DNA of 64,000 nucleotides from Ralstonia sp. UBA689 (GTDB taxonomy: Bacteria > Pseudomonadota > Gammaproteobacteria > Burkholderiales > Burkholderiaceae). Both the position numbers and the translations under genes were made by a program. Below are positions 52,229-61,208 of the stretch, one piece after another. The notes below the pieces were generated by a model. That model ran no database searches. It was not told the DNA's origin and saw only the letters and a program-made list of their open reading frames with translations. Position 1 is the stretch's first letter. Every line of letters begins with the position of its first letter. The DNA is taken from positions 310,001-374,000 of the forward strand of contig NZ_DBMV01000021.1 in NCBI RefSeq assembly GCF_002298975.1, read 5' to 3'.

Positions 52229-53251
52229 ATGACGATCAATATTCAACGCCGCCGTCTGTTGAGCGCTTCCGTGGCGGGCGCGTCGCTGGCAGCGCTGGGC
52301 CCCGTCGCGCACGCCGCCAATGCGACGAGTGCACCGGCGGGCTTGCCGAAGGTCACACCGCCTGCGCAGTTGCGCATCGGCTTTCAGAAGAGCGCGGTCA
52401 ACCTCGTCATCGTCAAGGAAATCCGCGCGCTGGAGCAGCGCTTTCCCGACACCAAGGTGAGCTGGCTGGAATTTCCCGCCGGGCCGCAGCAGTTGGAGGC
52501 GCTGTCGGCCGGCAGCCTGGACCTGGCCATTACCGGTGACACGCCGCCCGTATTTGCGCAGGCGGCGGGCAAGGACCTGCGCTACGTGGGCGTGGAGCCG
52601 CCCAAGCCAGACAGCTCGGCCATCCTCGTGCCGCAGGGCTCATCGCTCAAGACACTAGCGGCACTGAAAGGCAAGCGCATCGCGCTGCAAAAGGGTTCTA
52701 GTGCGCATTTCCTGATCGTGCGCGCCTTGCAGAAGGGTGGGCTGACGTTCTCCGACATTCAACCCGTGTACCTGACGCCTGCTGACGCCCGCGCCGCCTT
52801 CGAGCGCGGCAGCGTCGATGCCTGGGGCATCTGGGACCCGTACTACGCCGCCACCGAACTCGCCATCAAGCCGCGCGTGCTGGCGACGGGGCGTGGGCTG
52901 TCGTCCAACAACTCGTTCTACTTCGCGCCGCGCGCCTTTACCGAGCAGCACGGCGATACGCTTGCCGCGATCTTTGCGGAGCTTTCGCGTGCCGATCGGC
53001 TCGTGCAGGAGAACCGCAAGGAAGCCGCGCAGCGCATCGCCGATTTCTCCGGTTTGTCGCTGGCAACGGTGCACCTGTTTCTGTCGCGGCGCCCGCCGTC
53101 GCCGGTGCGGCCGGTCACGCCCGAGGCGATTGCCGAGCAGCAGCGCGTTGCCGACGCTTTCCACGGGCTGGGGCTGATTCCACGTGCGGTCAAGCCGGTC
53201 GAGTTGGTCTGGCATCCGACCCCGGCGCAACTGGCGATCGCCCGCACCTGA
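52229..53251 (+). CDS. ssuA: aliphatic sulfonate-binding protein SsuA (copy 2)
   Basis: This 340-residue paralogue of the preceding protein shares VYLTPADARAAFERG and EFPAGPQ. Its N-terminus, INIQRRRLLSASVAGASLAA, has an RRRLL that looks like a twin-arginine signal, unlike copy 1. Two binding proteins probably widen the sulfonate range of one SsuBC transporter. The ATG at 52229 is five bases after the previous stop. Confidence 0.92.
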   Translation: MTINIQRRRLLSASVAGASLAALGPVAHAANATSAPAGLPKVTPPAQLRIGFQKSAVNLVIVKEIRALEQRFPDTKVSWLEFPAGPQQLEALSAGSLDLAITGDTPPVFAQAAGKDLRYVGVEPPKPDSSAILVPQGSSLKTLAALKGKRIALQKGSSAHFLIVRALQKGGLTFSDIQPVYLTPADARAAFERGSVDAWGIWDPYYAATELAIKPRVLATGRGLSSNNSFYFAPRAFTEQHGDTLAAIFAELSRADRLVQENRKEAAQRIADFSGLSLATVHLFLSRRPPSPVRPVTPEAIAEQQRVADAFHGLGLIPRAVKPVELVWHPTPAQLAIART

Positions 53252-53276
53252 TCCGAATTCGATTCGAGGAGTTGTC

Positions 53277-54440
53277 ATGCAAGTCTTCTGGTTCATCCCC
53301 ACTCACGGCGACAGCCGCTATCTCGGCACCGCCGAAGGCGCCCGGCAGGTCGATCACGCCTATCTGCAGCAGGTGGCCGTGGCGGCCGATACGCTTGGTT
53401 ACGATGGCGTGCTGATTCCCACCGGGCGCTCGTGCGAAGACCCGTGGATCGTCGCCGCAAGCCTCATCCCGGCCACCAAGCGCCTGCGCTTTCTGGTGGC
53501 GGTGCGCCCGGGCCTGACAGCACCGACGCTGGCTGCACGCATGGCAGCCACGTTCGATCGCCTGTCGAACGGGCGCGTTCTGGTGAACCTCGTCACGGGC
53601 GGCGATCCGGCCGAGTTGGCGGGCGACGGTCTATTCCACGATCACGCGCAGCGCTATGAGGCTTCGGAAGAGTTCATCCGCATCTGGCGCGAAACGCTCG
53701 CCGCCAGCCATGAGGGCGCCGCGCTGGACTACACCGGCAAGCACCTGAGCGTGAAGGGCGCCAAGGTGTTGTATCCGCCCGTGCAGCGGCCGTATCCGCC
53801 GGTGTACTTCGGCGGTTCGTCCGAAGCCGCACATGAACTCGCAGCCGAGCAGGTCGACACCTACCTGACCTGGGGCGAGCCGCCTGCCGCCGTGGCCGAG
53901 AAGATTGCCGACGTAAGCAAGCGTGCCGCCCGCCATGGCCGCACGGTGCGCTTCGGTATCCGCCTGCACGTGATCGTGCGCGAGACCGAAGACGAGGCGT
54001 GGCAGGCCGCCGACAAGCTCATCAGCAAGTTGGATGACGATACCGTTGCCCGCGCGCAGGAGGCTTTCCGCAAGATGGATTCCGCCGGCCAGCAGCGCAT
54101 GGCGGCGCTGCACGCCAACGGCGTCAAGCGCAGTCGCGCTGACCTGGAGATCAGCCCCAACCTGTGGGCGGGCGTGGGCCTCGTGCGTGGCGGTGCGGGC
54201 ACCGCGCTGGTGGGCGATCCGAAGACCGTGGCTGCACGCATGCAGGAGTACGCCGAACTGGGCATCGACACCTTCGTCCTGTCGGGCTACCCGCACCTGG
54301 AAGAGGCATACCGCTTTGCCGAGCTGGTGTTCCCACTGCTGCCGCGCTCGGTGCGTGACAAGCTGCCGGGCAAGGTGCTGAACGGGCCGTTCGGCGAGGT
54401 GATCGCCACGGGCATCGTGCCCAAGGTGGCTGCAAGCTGA
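53277..54440 (+). CDS. ssuD: FMNH2-dependent alkanesulfonate monooxygenase SsuD
   Basis: This 387-residue luciferase-like enzyme starts MQVFWFIPTHGDSRYLGT and has YDGVLIPTGRSCEDPW, with the conserved Cys. It also has RFLVAVRPGLTAPTLAARM and SGYPHLEEAYRFAELVFP. It splits alkanesulfonates into aldehyde and sulfite using FMNH2 from SsuE. A GAGGAG site precedes the ATG. Confidence 0.96.
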   Translation: MQVFWFIPTHGDSRYLGTAEGARQVDHAYLQQVAVAADTLGYDGVLIPTGRSCEDPWIVAASLIPATKRLRFLVAVRPGLTAPTLAARMAATFDRLSNGRVLVNLVTGGDPAELAGDGLFHDHAQRYEASEEFIRIWRETLAASHEGAALDYTGKHLSVKGAKVLYPPVQRPYPPVYFGGSSEAAHELAAEQVDTYLTWGEPPAAVAEKIADVSKRAARHGRTVRFGIRLHVIVRETEDEAWQAADKLISKLDDDTVARAQEAFRKMDSAGQQRMAALHANGVKRSRADLEISPNLWAGVGLVRGGAGTALVGDPKTVAARMQEYAELGIDTFVLSGYPHLEEAYRFAELVFPLLPRSVRDKLPGKVLNGPFGEVIATGIVPKVAAS

Positions 54441-54452
54441 AGGGGCAGGGCA

Positions 54453-55259
54453 ATGGCGTCCGGATCGAAACCGAAATCGAACACCTTTCTGCACACGCTG
54501 CGTCAGCGCCTGACGCCGTGGCTCGTGCCGCTGGCGTTGCTGGTGGTGTGGCAGGCGTCCGCGCAATGGGGCTGGCTGTCGAACCGCATCCTGCCCGCGC
54601 CGCTGGACGTGGCCAAGTCGGCTATCGAACTGGCCCGCACGGGCGAATTGTGGAAACACGTGGCCGTGAGCACGTGGCGCGCGCTGCTGGGCTTTGCGAT
54701 TGGCGGCTCGCTGGGGTTGGCGCTGGGGCTGCTGACCGGCACCTTCCGCACCGCCGAGACGCTGCTCGACACCACGCTGCAGATGGTCCGCAACATTCCG
54801 GTGCTGGCGCTGATTCCGTTGGTGATCCTGTGGTTCGGCATCGATGAATCGGCCAAGCTGTTCCTAGTGTCGCTGGGCGTGTTTTTCCCGATCTACCTGA
54901 ATACGTATCACGGCATCCGCGCGGTGGATCCGGCGCTGGTGGAGATGGCACGCAGCTACGGCTTGTCACGCGCGCAGCTTTATCGGGAGGTGATCCTGCC
55001 CGGCGCGCTGCCGCAGATTCTGGTGGGCGTGCGTTTTTCGCTGGGGCTGATGTGGGTAACGCTGATCGTTGCGGAAACAGTCTCAGCGCAGGCCGGCATC
55101 GGCTACATGACGATGAACGCGCGCGAGTTCCTGCAGACCGACGTGGTGCTGCTCGGCATCCTGCTCTACGCGCTGCTGGGCAAGCTGGCCGATCTGCTGT
55201 CGCGTGCGCTGGAGCGTTTCTGGCTGCGCTGGCACCCGGGTTATCAGGCGGCAGCCTGA
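54453..55259 (+). CDS. ssuC: sulfonate ABC permease SsuC
   Basis: This 268-residue inner-membrane protein has about six helices. The EAA-loop region is ALVEMARSYGLSRAQLYREV followed by ILPGALPQILVG. It forms the SsuBC channel. It starts 12 bases after ssuD. Confidence 0.94.
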   Translation: MASGSKPKSNTFLHTLRQRLTPWLVPLALLVVWQASAQWGWLSNRILPAPLDVAKSAIELARTGELWKHVAVSTWRALLGFAIGGSLGLALGLLTGTFRTAETLLDTTLQMVRNIPVLALIPLVILWFGIDESAKLFLVSLGVFFPIYLNTYHGIRAVDPALVEMARSYGLSRAQLYREVILPGALPQILVGVRFSLGLMWVTLIVAETVSAQAGIGYMTMNAREFLQTDVVLLGILLYALLGKLADLLSRALERFWLRWHPGYQAAA

Positions 55260-55269
55260 GGAGAAACAC

Positions 55270-56124
55270 ATGCAAAGCAACGCCACCGAACATGCAGAGC
55301 TGGAGCGCGTGGAGCACCACGGCACCGCGCTGCACATCGAACACGTCGTCAAACGCTACGGCGATCGCGAAGTGCTGCACGGCATCGACCTGGAAATCAC
55401 GCCGGGCGAGTTTGTCGTCATCGTCGGGCGCAGCGGCTGCGGCAAGAGCACGCTGCTGCGGCTGATTGCGGGGCTCGAAGGCATCGATGGTGGCCACCTG
55501 CGCCGCGATGGAGAGACCGAAGGCGGCCTGCACGACGATGCGCGGGTGATGTTCCAGGACGCCCGCCTGCTGCCGTGGAAGAAGGTGCTCGACAACGTTG
55601 CGCTCGGCTTGCCAAAGACACAGCGCGCGCGCGCCGCCGAGGTGCTCGCGCAAGTGGGTTTGGCCGAGCGCGCGGGCGAGTGGCCGGCGCGCTTGTCCGG
55701 CGGTCAGCGGCAGCGCGTGGCACTTGCCCGTGCGCTCGTGCATCGGCCCCGCCTGCTGCTGCTGGATGAGCCGCTAGGCGCACTGGATGCGCTCACCCGC
55801 ATCGACATGCAAAACCTGATTGAAGGCCTCTGGCAGCGCCTGGGCTTTACCGGCGTGCTGGTCACGCACGACGTGGCCGAGGCGGTGGCGCTGGCCGACC
55901 GCGTGGTGCTGATCGAAGACGGCCGCATCGCGCTCGATGAACGTATCGATTTGCCGCGCCCGCGCCATCGTGGCTCGCCTGCGTTTGCGCGGCTGGAGGA
56001 GGCCATCCTCAACCGCGTGATGCAGCGCAAGATCGATCCGAATGAAGTGACCGATGTGCGTTCGCACACGGCGTGGGCATCACCCCATGACGTGTCCGCC
56101 ATGGCGGTACGTTGGGCCGTGTAA
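55270..56124 (+). CDS. ssuB: sulfonate ABC ATPase SsuB
   Basis: This 284-residue ATPase has Walker A VGRSGCGKSTLLRLIAG, the Q-loop VMFQDARLLPWKKV, signature LSGGQRQRVALARAL and Walker B LLLLDEPLGALDA. FQDARLLPW is typical of SsuB/TauB. It closes the ssuA-A-D-C-B run. Confidence 0.95.
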   Translation: MQSNATEHAELERVEHHGTALHIEHVVKRYGDREVLHGIDLEITPGEFVVIVGRSGCGKSTLLRLIAGLEGIDGGHLRRDGETEGGLHDDARVMFQDARLLPWKKVLDNVALGLPKTQRARAAEVLAQVGLAERAGEWPARLSGGQRQRVALARALVHRPRLLLLDEPLGALDALTRIDMQNLIEGLWQRLGFTGVLVTHDVAEAVALADRVVLIEDGRIALDERIDLPRPRHRGSPAFARLEEAILNRVMQRKIDPNEVTDVRSHTAWASPHDVSAMAVRWAV

Positions 56125-56143
56125 GGCGCTGCAAGACTTTCTC

Positions 56144-56158
56144 CTGAAAACATTCATT
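56144..56158 (+). promoter_or_regulatory. candidate CysB-type site before the molbindin-like gene
   Basis: CTGAAAACATTCATT, identical to the sbp site at 13 of 15 positions, followed by GGCACGTAGTGCC, a short palindrome. Confidence 0.45.
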
Positions 56159-56194
56159 GGCACGTAGTGCCGTTGTCATCTAAGAAGGAACATC

Positions 56195-56410
56195 ATGAGC
56201 ATCCAAGCGATTAACGTACGCAACCAATTTCGCGGGCAGATCAAGGAGATCATCCGGGGCGACGTGCTCTCGGAGATCGACGTGGAGACCCCGGCCGGCA
56301 TCGTCACTTCGGTCATCACCACGCGTTCGGTCGACAGCCTCGGCCTCAAGATCGGCAGTGAAGTGGTAGCGCTGGTGAAGGCGACGGAAGTTTCGATCGC
56401 CAAGCTGTAA
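56195..56410 (+). CDS. molbindin/TOBE-domain protein
   Basis: This 71-residue protein is one Mop/TOBE domain: INVRNQFRGQIKEIIRGDVL, TPAGIVTSVITTRSVDSLGL and VVALVKATEVSIAKL. Mop proteins bind molybdate or similar oxyanions as oligomers in the cytoplasm. It has a promoter motif of its own shared with sbp and cysT, so it may respond to sulfur state. Confidence 0.9.
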   Translation: MSIQAINVRNQFRGQIKEIIRGDVLSEIDVETPAGIVTSVITTRSVDSLGLKIGSEVVALVKATEVSIAKL

Positions 56411-56451
56411 AGGACGGGGAGGAGACGGCGACCCAACAGGAGCCCAATCCC

Positions 56452-57354
56452 ATGAGTCTCATGCACACCACCGCACTCGCACAATTTCTCGGCACCCTGC
56501 CGAGCGCCCCGAGGCCGGATCGTCAGTTGTGGCGCGATGCCGCCGGCCGGGTACAGGGCCAGTTTTTCCACTGTGCGCTGACGAGCCTGTTTGAGCCGGT
56601 CTGGCAGCTTCGTGCCGACGGCTCGCTGGCCCCTTCCGGCCACGAAGCGCTGATGCGCACGTGGACGCGCGACGGCGACATGGGCCTGAACCCATGGAAG
56701 CTGTTCTCGCTGGCGTCGGACGACAGCACGCTGGTGGAACTCGATCGCCTGTGCCGGCTGGTGCATACGCTCAACTACTTTGCCCGCACCGATGCGCGGC
56801 GGCTGGTTGTGAACGTGCACGGCCGCCTGCTGGCGGCGGTCGCGGCCGACCACGGCAAGGCATTCCACCGTGCGGTGACGGCGCTGGGGCTTTCGCCGGA
56901 GCAATTCGTCATCCAGGTGCCGTCCACGGCCAATGACGATCTGGGTCTGCTGCTGTTCGTGGTGGACAACTACCGGCGCAACGGCTTTGCCGTGGCCGTG
57001 CAGGCGTCGGACCCGGCAGAGGCGGGTGCGTTGCTCGTGCATGCCAAGCCCGCGTATCTGAAGCTCGATGCGCGACGCGATTGGATTACGCGGCACGTGG
57101 TGTCGCTGGCCGAATCCGCGCGCGAGCTGGGTGTGACGCTGGCTTTGCGCCGCTGCGAGCGTCCGAGCGATCTCGAATTGGCCCGTGCTGCCGGTATCAC
57201 TTACGTACAAGGCAGCATCTTGCCGGGTGCCGAGCCGGAACCTGAACCCTTGACGGCACCCGCACCGCTGGTCATGGCGCCGATCCATGCACCGATGGCC
57301 CAGGCGCCGCTCGTGCAACAACAGCAATGCGCGGGTTTAACCCTCACTGAATGA
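56452..57354 (+). CDS. EAL-domain protein, degenerate (probably non-catalytic)
   Basis: This 300-residue protein keeps the EAL-type outline: GHEALMRTW near residue 65, VVNVHGRLLA, YLKLDARRDW, and TYVQGSILPG for the C-terminal loop. Residues needed for c-di-GMP cleavage are missing: the NxS Asn motif is altered, the DDFG-type loop reads QASD, and the late Glu of the E-G-V-E motif is replaced. It probably binds a ligand or protein partner rather than hydrolysing c-di-GMP. The last 50 residues are Pro/Glu/Gln-rich. Its place between ssu and cys genes suggests a role in sulfur control. Confidence 0.78.
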   Translation: MSLMHTTALAQFLGTLPSAPRPDRQLWRDAAGRVQGQFFHCALTSLFEPVWQLRADGSLAPSGHEALMRTWTRDGDMGLNPWKLFSLASDDSTLVELDRLCRLVHTLNYFARTDARRLVVNVHGRLLAAVAADHGKAFHRAVTALGLSPEQFVIQVPSTANDDLGLLLFVVDNYRRNGFAVAVQASDPAEAGALLVHAKPAYLKLDARRDWITRHVVSLAESARELGVTLALRRCERPSDLELARAAGITYVQGSILPGAEPEPEPLTAPAPLVMAPIHAPMAQAPLVQQQQCAGLTLTE

Positions 57355-57364
57355 GCACGAATCC

Positions 57365-58042
57365 ATGGCACGCAGCGCACGCGCAACCTCGGCTGACACC
57401 CGCGATTGGCACTGGCCCGCCGACATGGCCATCCTGACCGTTCCTGGCCTGTATGGCAGCGGCCCCGGCCATTGGCAGACGCGCTGGGAGGCGCGCTTTC
57501 CCGACTGGCGGCGCGTCGAGCAGACTGATTGGTCAACGCCGGACCTGCCGCGCTGGTCTTCCCGCGTGGGCGAGACCGTGCATGCCGCCTTGGCCGAGCG
57601 CTCGCCGTCTCGCCCCAAGCGCCGCGTGATCCTGGTTGCGCACAGCTTTGGTTGCCTGGCCTCGATCCATTGGGCGACCACGCAGGCGCGCGACCTGATC
57701 GCAGGCATCCTGCTCGTCGCACCTGCCGATCCGGACAAGTTTGGTGTGCGCGATCAGTTGCCCCAACGTGCGCTGCCGTTTCCGGCCGTGCTTGTCGCCA
57801 GCCGCAACGACCCATGGATGCCGCATTGCTACGCGGTCGACTGGGGCTCGCGCTGGGGCGTCGAGTTTGTTGATGCCGGGGAGGCCGGCCACATCAATGC
57901 CGATTCCAATCTCGGCGATTGGACCGCCGGCCTGGCGCTGCTCGACCGCCTTATCGGCCGTGCAAGTGCCCAGGACACCACTCGCGACGGCGCCGATTGG
58001 CAGGCCCAATGGGATGTCTTACCCAGCACGCCTTATATCTAA
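57365..58042 (+). CDS. RBBP9/YdeN-family serine hydrolase
   Basis: This 225-residue alpha/beta hydrolase has TVPGLYGSGPGHWQTRWE, nucleophile Ser in VAHSFGCLASI, Asp in ASRNDPWM and His in AGHINADSNLG, all typical of the RBBP9/YdeN family. The substrate is unknown. It begins 10 bases after the EAL gene and precedes the cysT promoter, so the molbindin, EAL and hydrolase genes may be one unit. Confidence 0.87.
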   Translation: MARSARATSADTRDWHWPADMAILTVPGLYGSGPGHWQTRWEARFPDWRRVEQTDWSTPDLPRWSSRVGETVHAALAERSPSRPKRRVILVAHSFGCLASIHWATTQARDLIAGILLVAPADPDKFGVRDQLPQRALPFPAVLVASRNDPWMPHCYAVDWGSRWGVEFVDAGEAGHINADSNLGDWTAGLALLDRLIGRASAQDTTRDGADWQAQWDVLPSTPYI

Positions 58043-58060
58043 AACGATGATGTACATGCG

Positions 58061-58092
58061 TAAATATTCGTTTTCTTCATAAGGGACGCTCG
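58061..58092 (+). promoter_or_regulatory. candidate CysB-type site before cysT
   Basis: TAAATATTCGTT, then CTTCATAAGGGACGCTCG. Aligned on ATTCGTT, it shares AAGGG-CGCTCG with the sbp upstream region. An AACGATGA block lies about 20 bases before each. Confidence 0.5.
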
Positions 58093-58160
58093 CCACAATC
58101 GGTTCATCTGCACATCGGCCGCAGAGTTTTGCTCTGCGGCCATTTTTATCGGTTGCGCTG

Positions 58161-59081
58161 ATGAGCCTGCCCTCTGCGTTCTCCCTCTTGACCTCCAAGC
58201 GGCGCAAGCCTGCCAACGTGCTCCCGGGTTTCGGGCTGGCGCTCGGCTTCTCGCTGCTGTATCTGGCGTTGATCGTGCTGATCCCGCTGTCGGCGACCGT
58301 CCTCAAGACGTTCACGATGACGTGGGGTGCGTTCTGGGCCACCGTCACCGCGCCGCGCGTGGTTGCCTCGTACAAATTGACCTTTGGCGCCTCGTTGATT
58401 GCCGCCGTGATCAACCTCGTATTTGGCCTGATCGTGGCCTGGGTGCTGGTGCGCTATCGCTTTCCGGGCAAGCGGCTGATCGATGCGCTGGTCGATCTGC
58501 CGTTTGCGCTGCCCACCGCCGTGGCCGGCATCGCGCTCACGGGGCTGTACGCGCCGAACGGCTGGATCGGCTCGCGCCTGGAGCCGCTCGGGCTGAAGGT
58601 TGCATTTACGCCGCTGGGCATCGTGGTGGCGCTCACGTTCATCGGCCTGCCGTTCGTCGTGCGCACGGTGCAGCCGGTGCTTGAAGATCTTGAAACCGAA
58701 CTGGAAGAAGCCGCCGCCAGCCTGGGCGCCACGCGTTGGCAGACCTTCACGCGCGTGATTCTGCCGACCTTGCTGCCCGCATTGCTGACCGGTTTTGCGT
58801 TGGCCTTCGCGCGTGCCACAGGCGAGTACGGCTCGGTCATCTTCATCGCCGGCAACATGCCGATGGTCTCCGAGATCACGCCGCTGATGATCTATTCCAA
58901 GCTTGAGCAGTTCGATTACGCCGGTGCCACGGCCATTGCCGTTGTCATGCTGGGTATCTCGTTCACGCTGCTGCTGGTGATTAACCTGCTGCAGGCCTGG
59001 ACGCGCCGCCGAGGCAATCGCAATGACGCCATTGAGCGTGCCCCCGAACCCTTGACCGCCAATGCGGCAGCAGGAGCCTGA
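58161..59081 (+). CDS. cysT: sulfate/thiosulfate ABC permease CysT
   Basis: This 306-residue inner-membrane permease starts with a short basic N-terminus (TSKRRKPANVLPGFG). It has DLPFALPTAVAGIALTGLYA and the EAA loop EEAAASLGATRWQTF, both CysT-specific. It forms the channel with CysW. The gene starts the cysTWA-cysB operon. Confidence 0.95.
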   Translation: MSLPSAFSLLTSKRRKPANVLPGFGLALGFSLLYLALIVLIPLSATVLKTFTMTWGAFWATVTAPRVVASYKLTFGASLIAAVINLVFGLIVAWVLVRYRFPGKRLIDALVDLPFALPTAVAGIALTGLYAPNGWIGSRLEPLGLKVAFTPLGIVVALTFIGLPFVVRTVQPVLEDLETELEEAAASLGATRWQTFTRVILPTLLPALLTGFALAFARATGEYGSVIFIAGNMPMVSEITPLMIYSKLEQFDYAGATAIAVVMLGISFTLLLVINLLQAWTRRRGNRNDAIERAPEPLTANAAAGA

Positions 59082-59082
59082 C

Positions 59083-60063
59083 ATGGCCGGTAATGTTTCC
59101 CGTCAACTCGGTCAGGCGCCGACGGTTGCCCGCCGTGGTGCCACCGCAGAATCCGCCTGGGTGCGCGCAACGCTGCTCCTCGTTTCGTTCGTGTTCCTGG
59201 CGCTGTTCCTGTTCGTGCCGCTTGCGAGCGTGTTCTACGAGGCGTTCAAGAAGGGCGTGGACGTCTACCTTGAAGCGCTGATCGAGCCCGACGCGCTTTC
59301 TGCAATCTACCTGACGCTGACCATCGCGGCGATTGCCGTGCCGCTGAACGTGGTGTTTGGCGTGGCGGCAGCGTGGGCGATCGCCAGGTTCGAGTTTCGC
59401 GGCAAGAACCTGCTGCTGACGCTGATCGACCTGCCGTTTTCGGTGTCACCGGTCATTGCCGGCCTCATCTACGTGCTGCTGTTCGGCGCCCAGGGCTGGT
59501 TCGGGCCTTACCTGTCCGACCACGATTTCAAGATCATCTTTGCGGTGCCGGGCATCGTGCTGGCGACCGTATTCGTCACGTTCCCGTTTGTGGCGCGCGA
59601 GCTGATTCCGCTCATGCAGGCGCAGGGCAGTGAAGAGGAAGAGGCTGCCATCGTGCTCGGGGCCTCCGGCTGGCAGACGTTCTTTCGCGTGACGCTGCCG
59701 AACATCAAGTGGGGCCTGCTGTATGGCGTGATCCTGTGCAACGCACGGGCGATGGGCGAGTTTGGCGCGGTGTCGGTCGTGTCGGGCCACATTCGCGGGC
59801 TGACCAACACGATGCCGCTGCACGTCGAGATTCTCTACAACGAATACAACTTTGCGGCTGCATTTGCCGTGGCCTCTTTGCTGACGCTGCTGGCGCTTGT
59901 GACGCTGGCACTGAAGACGCTGGTCGAATGGCGCAGCCGCCGCGAGCTGGATGATGCAGATGCCGGTGTGGGCGAAGGCCCGGGCGCGCGCGTCGCATTG
60001 TCATCGTCGATTTCGAATTCGCACATCTCCGTGCAATCTCCGCTCGAAGGGAGCGCAGCATGA
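59083..60063 (+). CDS. cysW: sulfate/thiosulfate ABC permease CysW
   Basis: This 326-residue permease has DLPFSVSPVIAGLIYVLLFG, GWFGPYL, and the EAA loop EEEAAIVLGASGWQTFFRV. The C-terminal 40 residues after the last helix are a polar, Ser-rich extension. The ATG at 59083 follows cysT at once, and its stop overlaps cysA as ATGA. Confidence 0.95.
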   Translation: MAGNVSRQLGQAPTVARRGATAESAWVRATLLLVSFVFLALFLFVPLASVFYEAFKKGVDVYLEALIEPDALSAIYLTLTIAAIAVPLNVVFGVAAAWAIARFEFRGKNLLLTLIDLPFSVSPVIAGLIYVLLFGAQGWFGPYLSDHDFKIIFAVPGIVLATVFVTFPFVARELIPLMQAQGSEEEEAAIVLGASGWQTFFRVTLPNIKWGLLYGVILCNARAMGEFGAVSVVSGHIRGLTNTMPLHVEILYNEYNFAAAFAVASLLTLLALVTLALKTLVEWRSRRELDDADAGVGEGPGARVALSSSISNSHISVQSPLEGSAA

Positions 60064-61169
60064 GCATCCAGGTTCAACACATCACCAAGCGCTTTGGCAA
60101 CTTCGTTGCCCTCAACGATGTTTCGCTCGACTTCAAGCAGGGCGAACTGACAGCGCTGCTGGGCCCCTCAGGCTGCGGCAAGACCACGCTGCTGCGCATC
60201 ATCGCGGGGCTGGAGCATGCGGATTCGGGCAGCATTCATCTGAATGGCGAAGATGCATCGGAGCAGCATGTGCGCGAGCGCCAGGTCGGCTTCGTGTTCC
60301 AGCACTACGCGCTGTTCAAGCACATGACGGTGTTCGAGAACGTGGCCTTCGGTTTGCGCGTGAAACCGCGTGCGCAGCGGCCGAGCGAGGCGCAGATCCG
60401 CGCCAAGGTGAAGGAGCTGCTGGAGCTGGTGCAGCTCGACTGGCTGGCCGATCGCTACCCGCCGCAACTGTCGGGCGGGCAGCGCCAGCGCATTGCCCTG
60501 GCGCGCGCGCTGGCGGTGGAGCCGCGCGTGCTGCTGCTCGATGAGCCGTTCGGCGCGCTCGACGCCAAGGTGCGCAAGGAACTGCGCCGCTGGCTGCGCC
60601 GCCTGCATGACGATCTGCACGTCACCAGTCTGTTCGTCACGCACGATCAGGAGGAAGCGCTTGAAGTGGCCGACAACGTGGTGCTGATGAACCGCGGCCA
60701 GGTGGAGCAGGTCGGCAGCCCCGATGCCGTCTACAACACGCCGGCCACGCCGTTCGTCTACGGCTTCTTGGGCAACGTCAACCTGTTTCATGGCCGGTTG
60801 GAAAACGGCGATGGCGGTAGCGTGCTGCACGTGGGCGATTCGGCCATCGCCGTGCCGTCGGGCGGTGTGGGTTCGTCTGGCGCTGATCAAGCTGTCGCCT
60901 TCGTGCGCCCGCACGAGATTGACGTGGAACGCTACGCGCCGGGCGCTGAGGGCATCCCCGTGACGCTGCGCCGCGCGCTCACGCTGGGCGCTATCGCGCA
61001 GCTTGAGCTGGAGCGCGAAGACACCGACGACATCATCGAAGTCTCCCTGCCCATTGAGCGCTTCCGCGCCGAGGGCTTCCGTGAAGGCGAAACGCTGGTG
61101 GTGCGCCCACGCGCCATTCGCGTCTTCGCCCAAGGCGCACGGCCAGCAGCCGCGCAACCGACCGCGTAA
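60060..61169 (+). CDS. cysA: sulfate/thiosulfate ABC ATPase CysA
   Basis: This 369-residue ATPase has Walker A GPSGCGKTTLLRIIAGLE (about 35-52), FVFQHYALFKHMTVFENVAF, signature LSGGQRQRIALARAL and Walker B LLLLDEPFGALDA. The C-terminal regulatory domain (from about 240) contains QAVAFVRPHEIDVER, as in other CysA. It is translationally coupled to cysW. Confidence 0.96.
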   Translation: MSIQVQHITKRFGNFVALNDVSLDFKQGELTALLGPSGCGKTTLLRIIAGLEHADSGSIHLNGEDASEQHVRERQVGFVFQHYALFKHMTVFENVAFGLRVKPRAQRPSEAQIRAKVKELLELVQLDWLADRYPPQLSGGQRQRIALARALAVEPRVLLLDEPFGALDAKVRKELRRWLRRLHDDLHVTSLFVTHDQEEALEVADNVVLMNRGQVEQVGSPDAVYNTPATPFVYGFLGNVNLFHGRLENGDGGSVLHVGDSAIAVPSGGVGSSGADQAVAFVRPHEIDVERYAPGAEGIPVTLRRALTLGAIAQLELEREDTDDIIEVSLPIERFRAEGFREGETLVVRPRAIRVFAQGARPAAAQPTA

Positions 61170-61208
61170 CTCGCCGCTCCGACGACAACCATACGAGAGG
61201 ACACGAGC

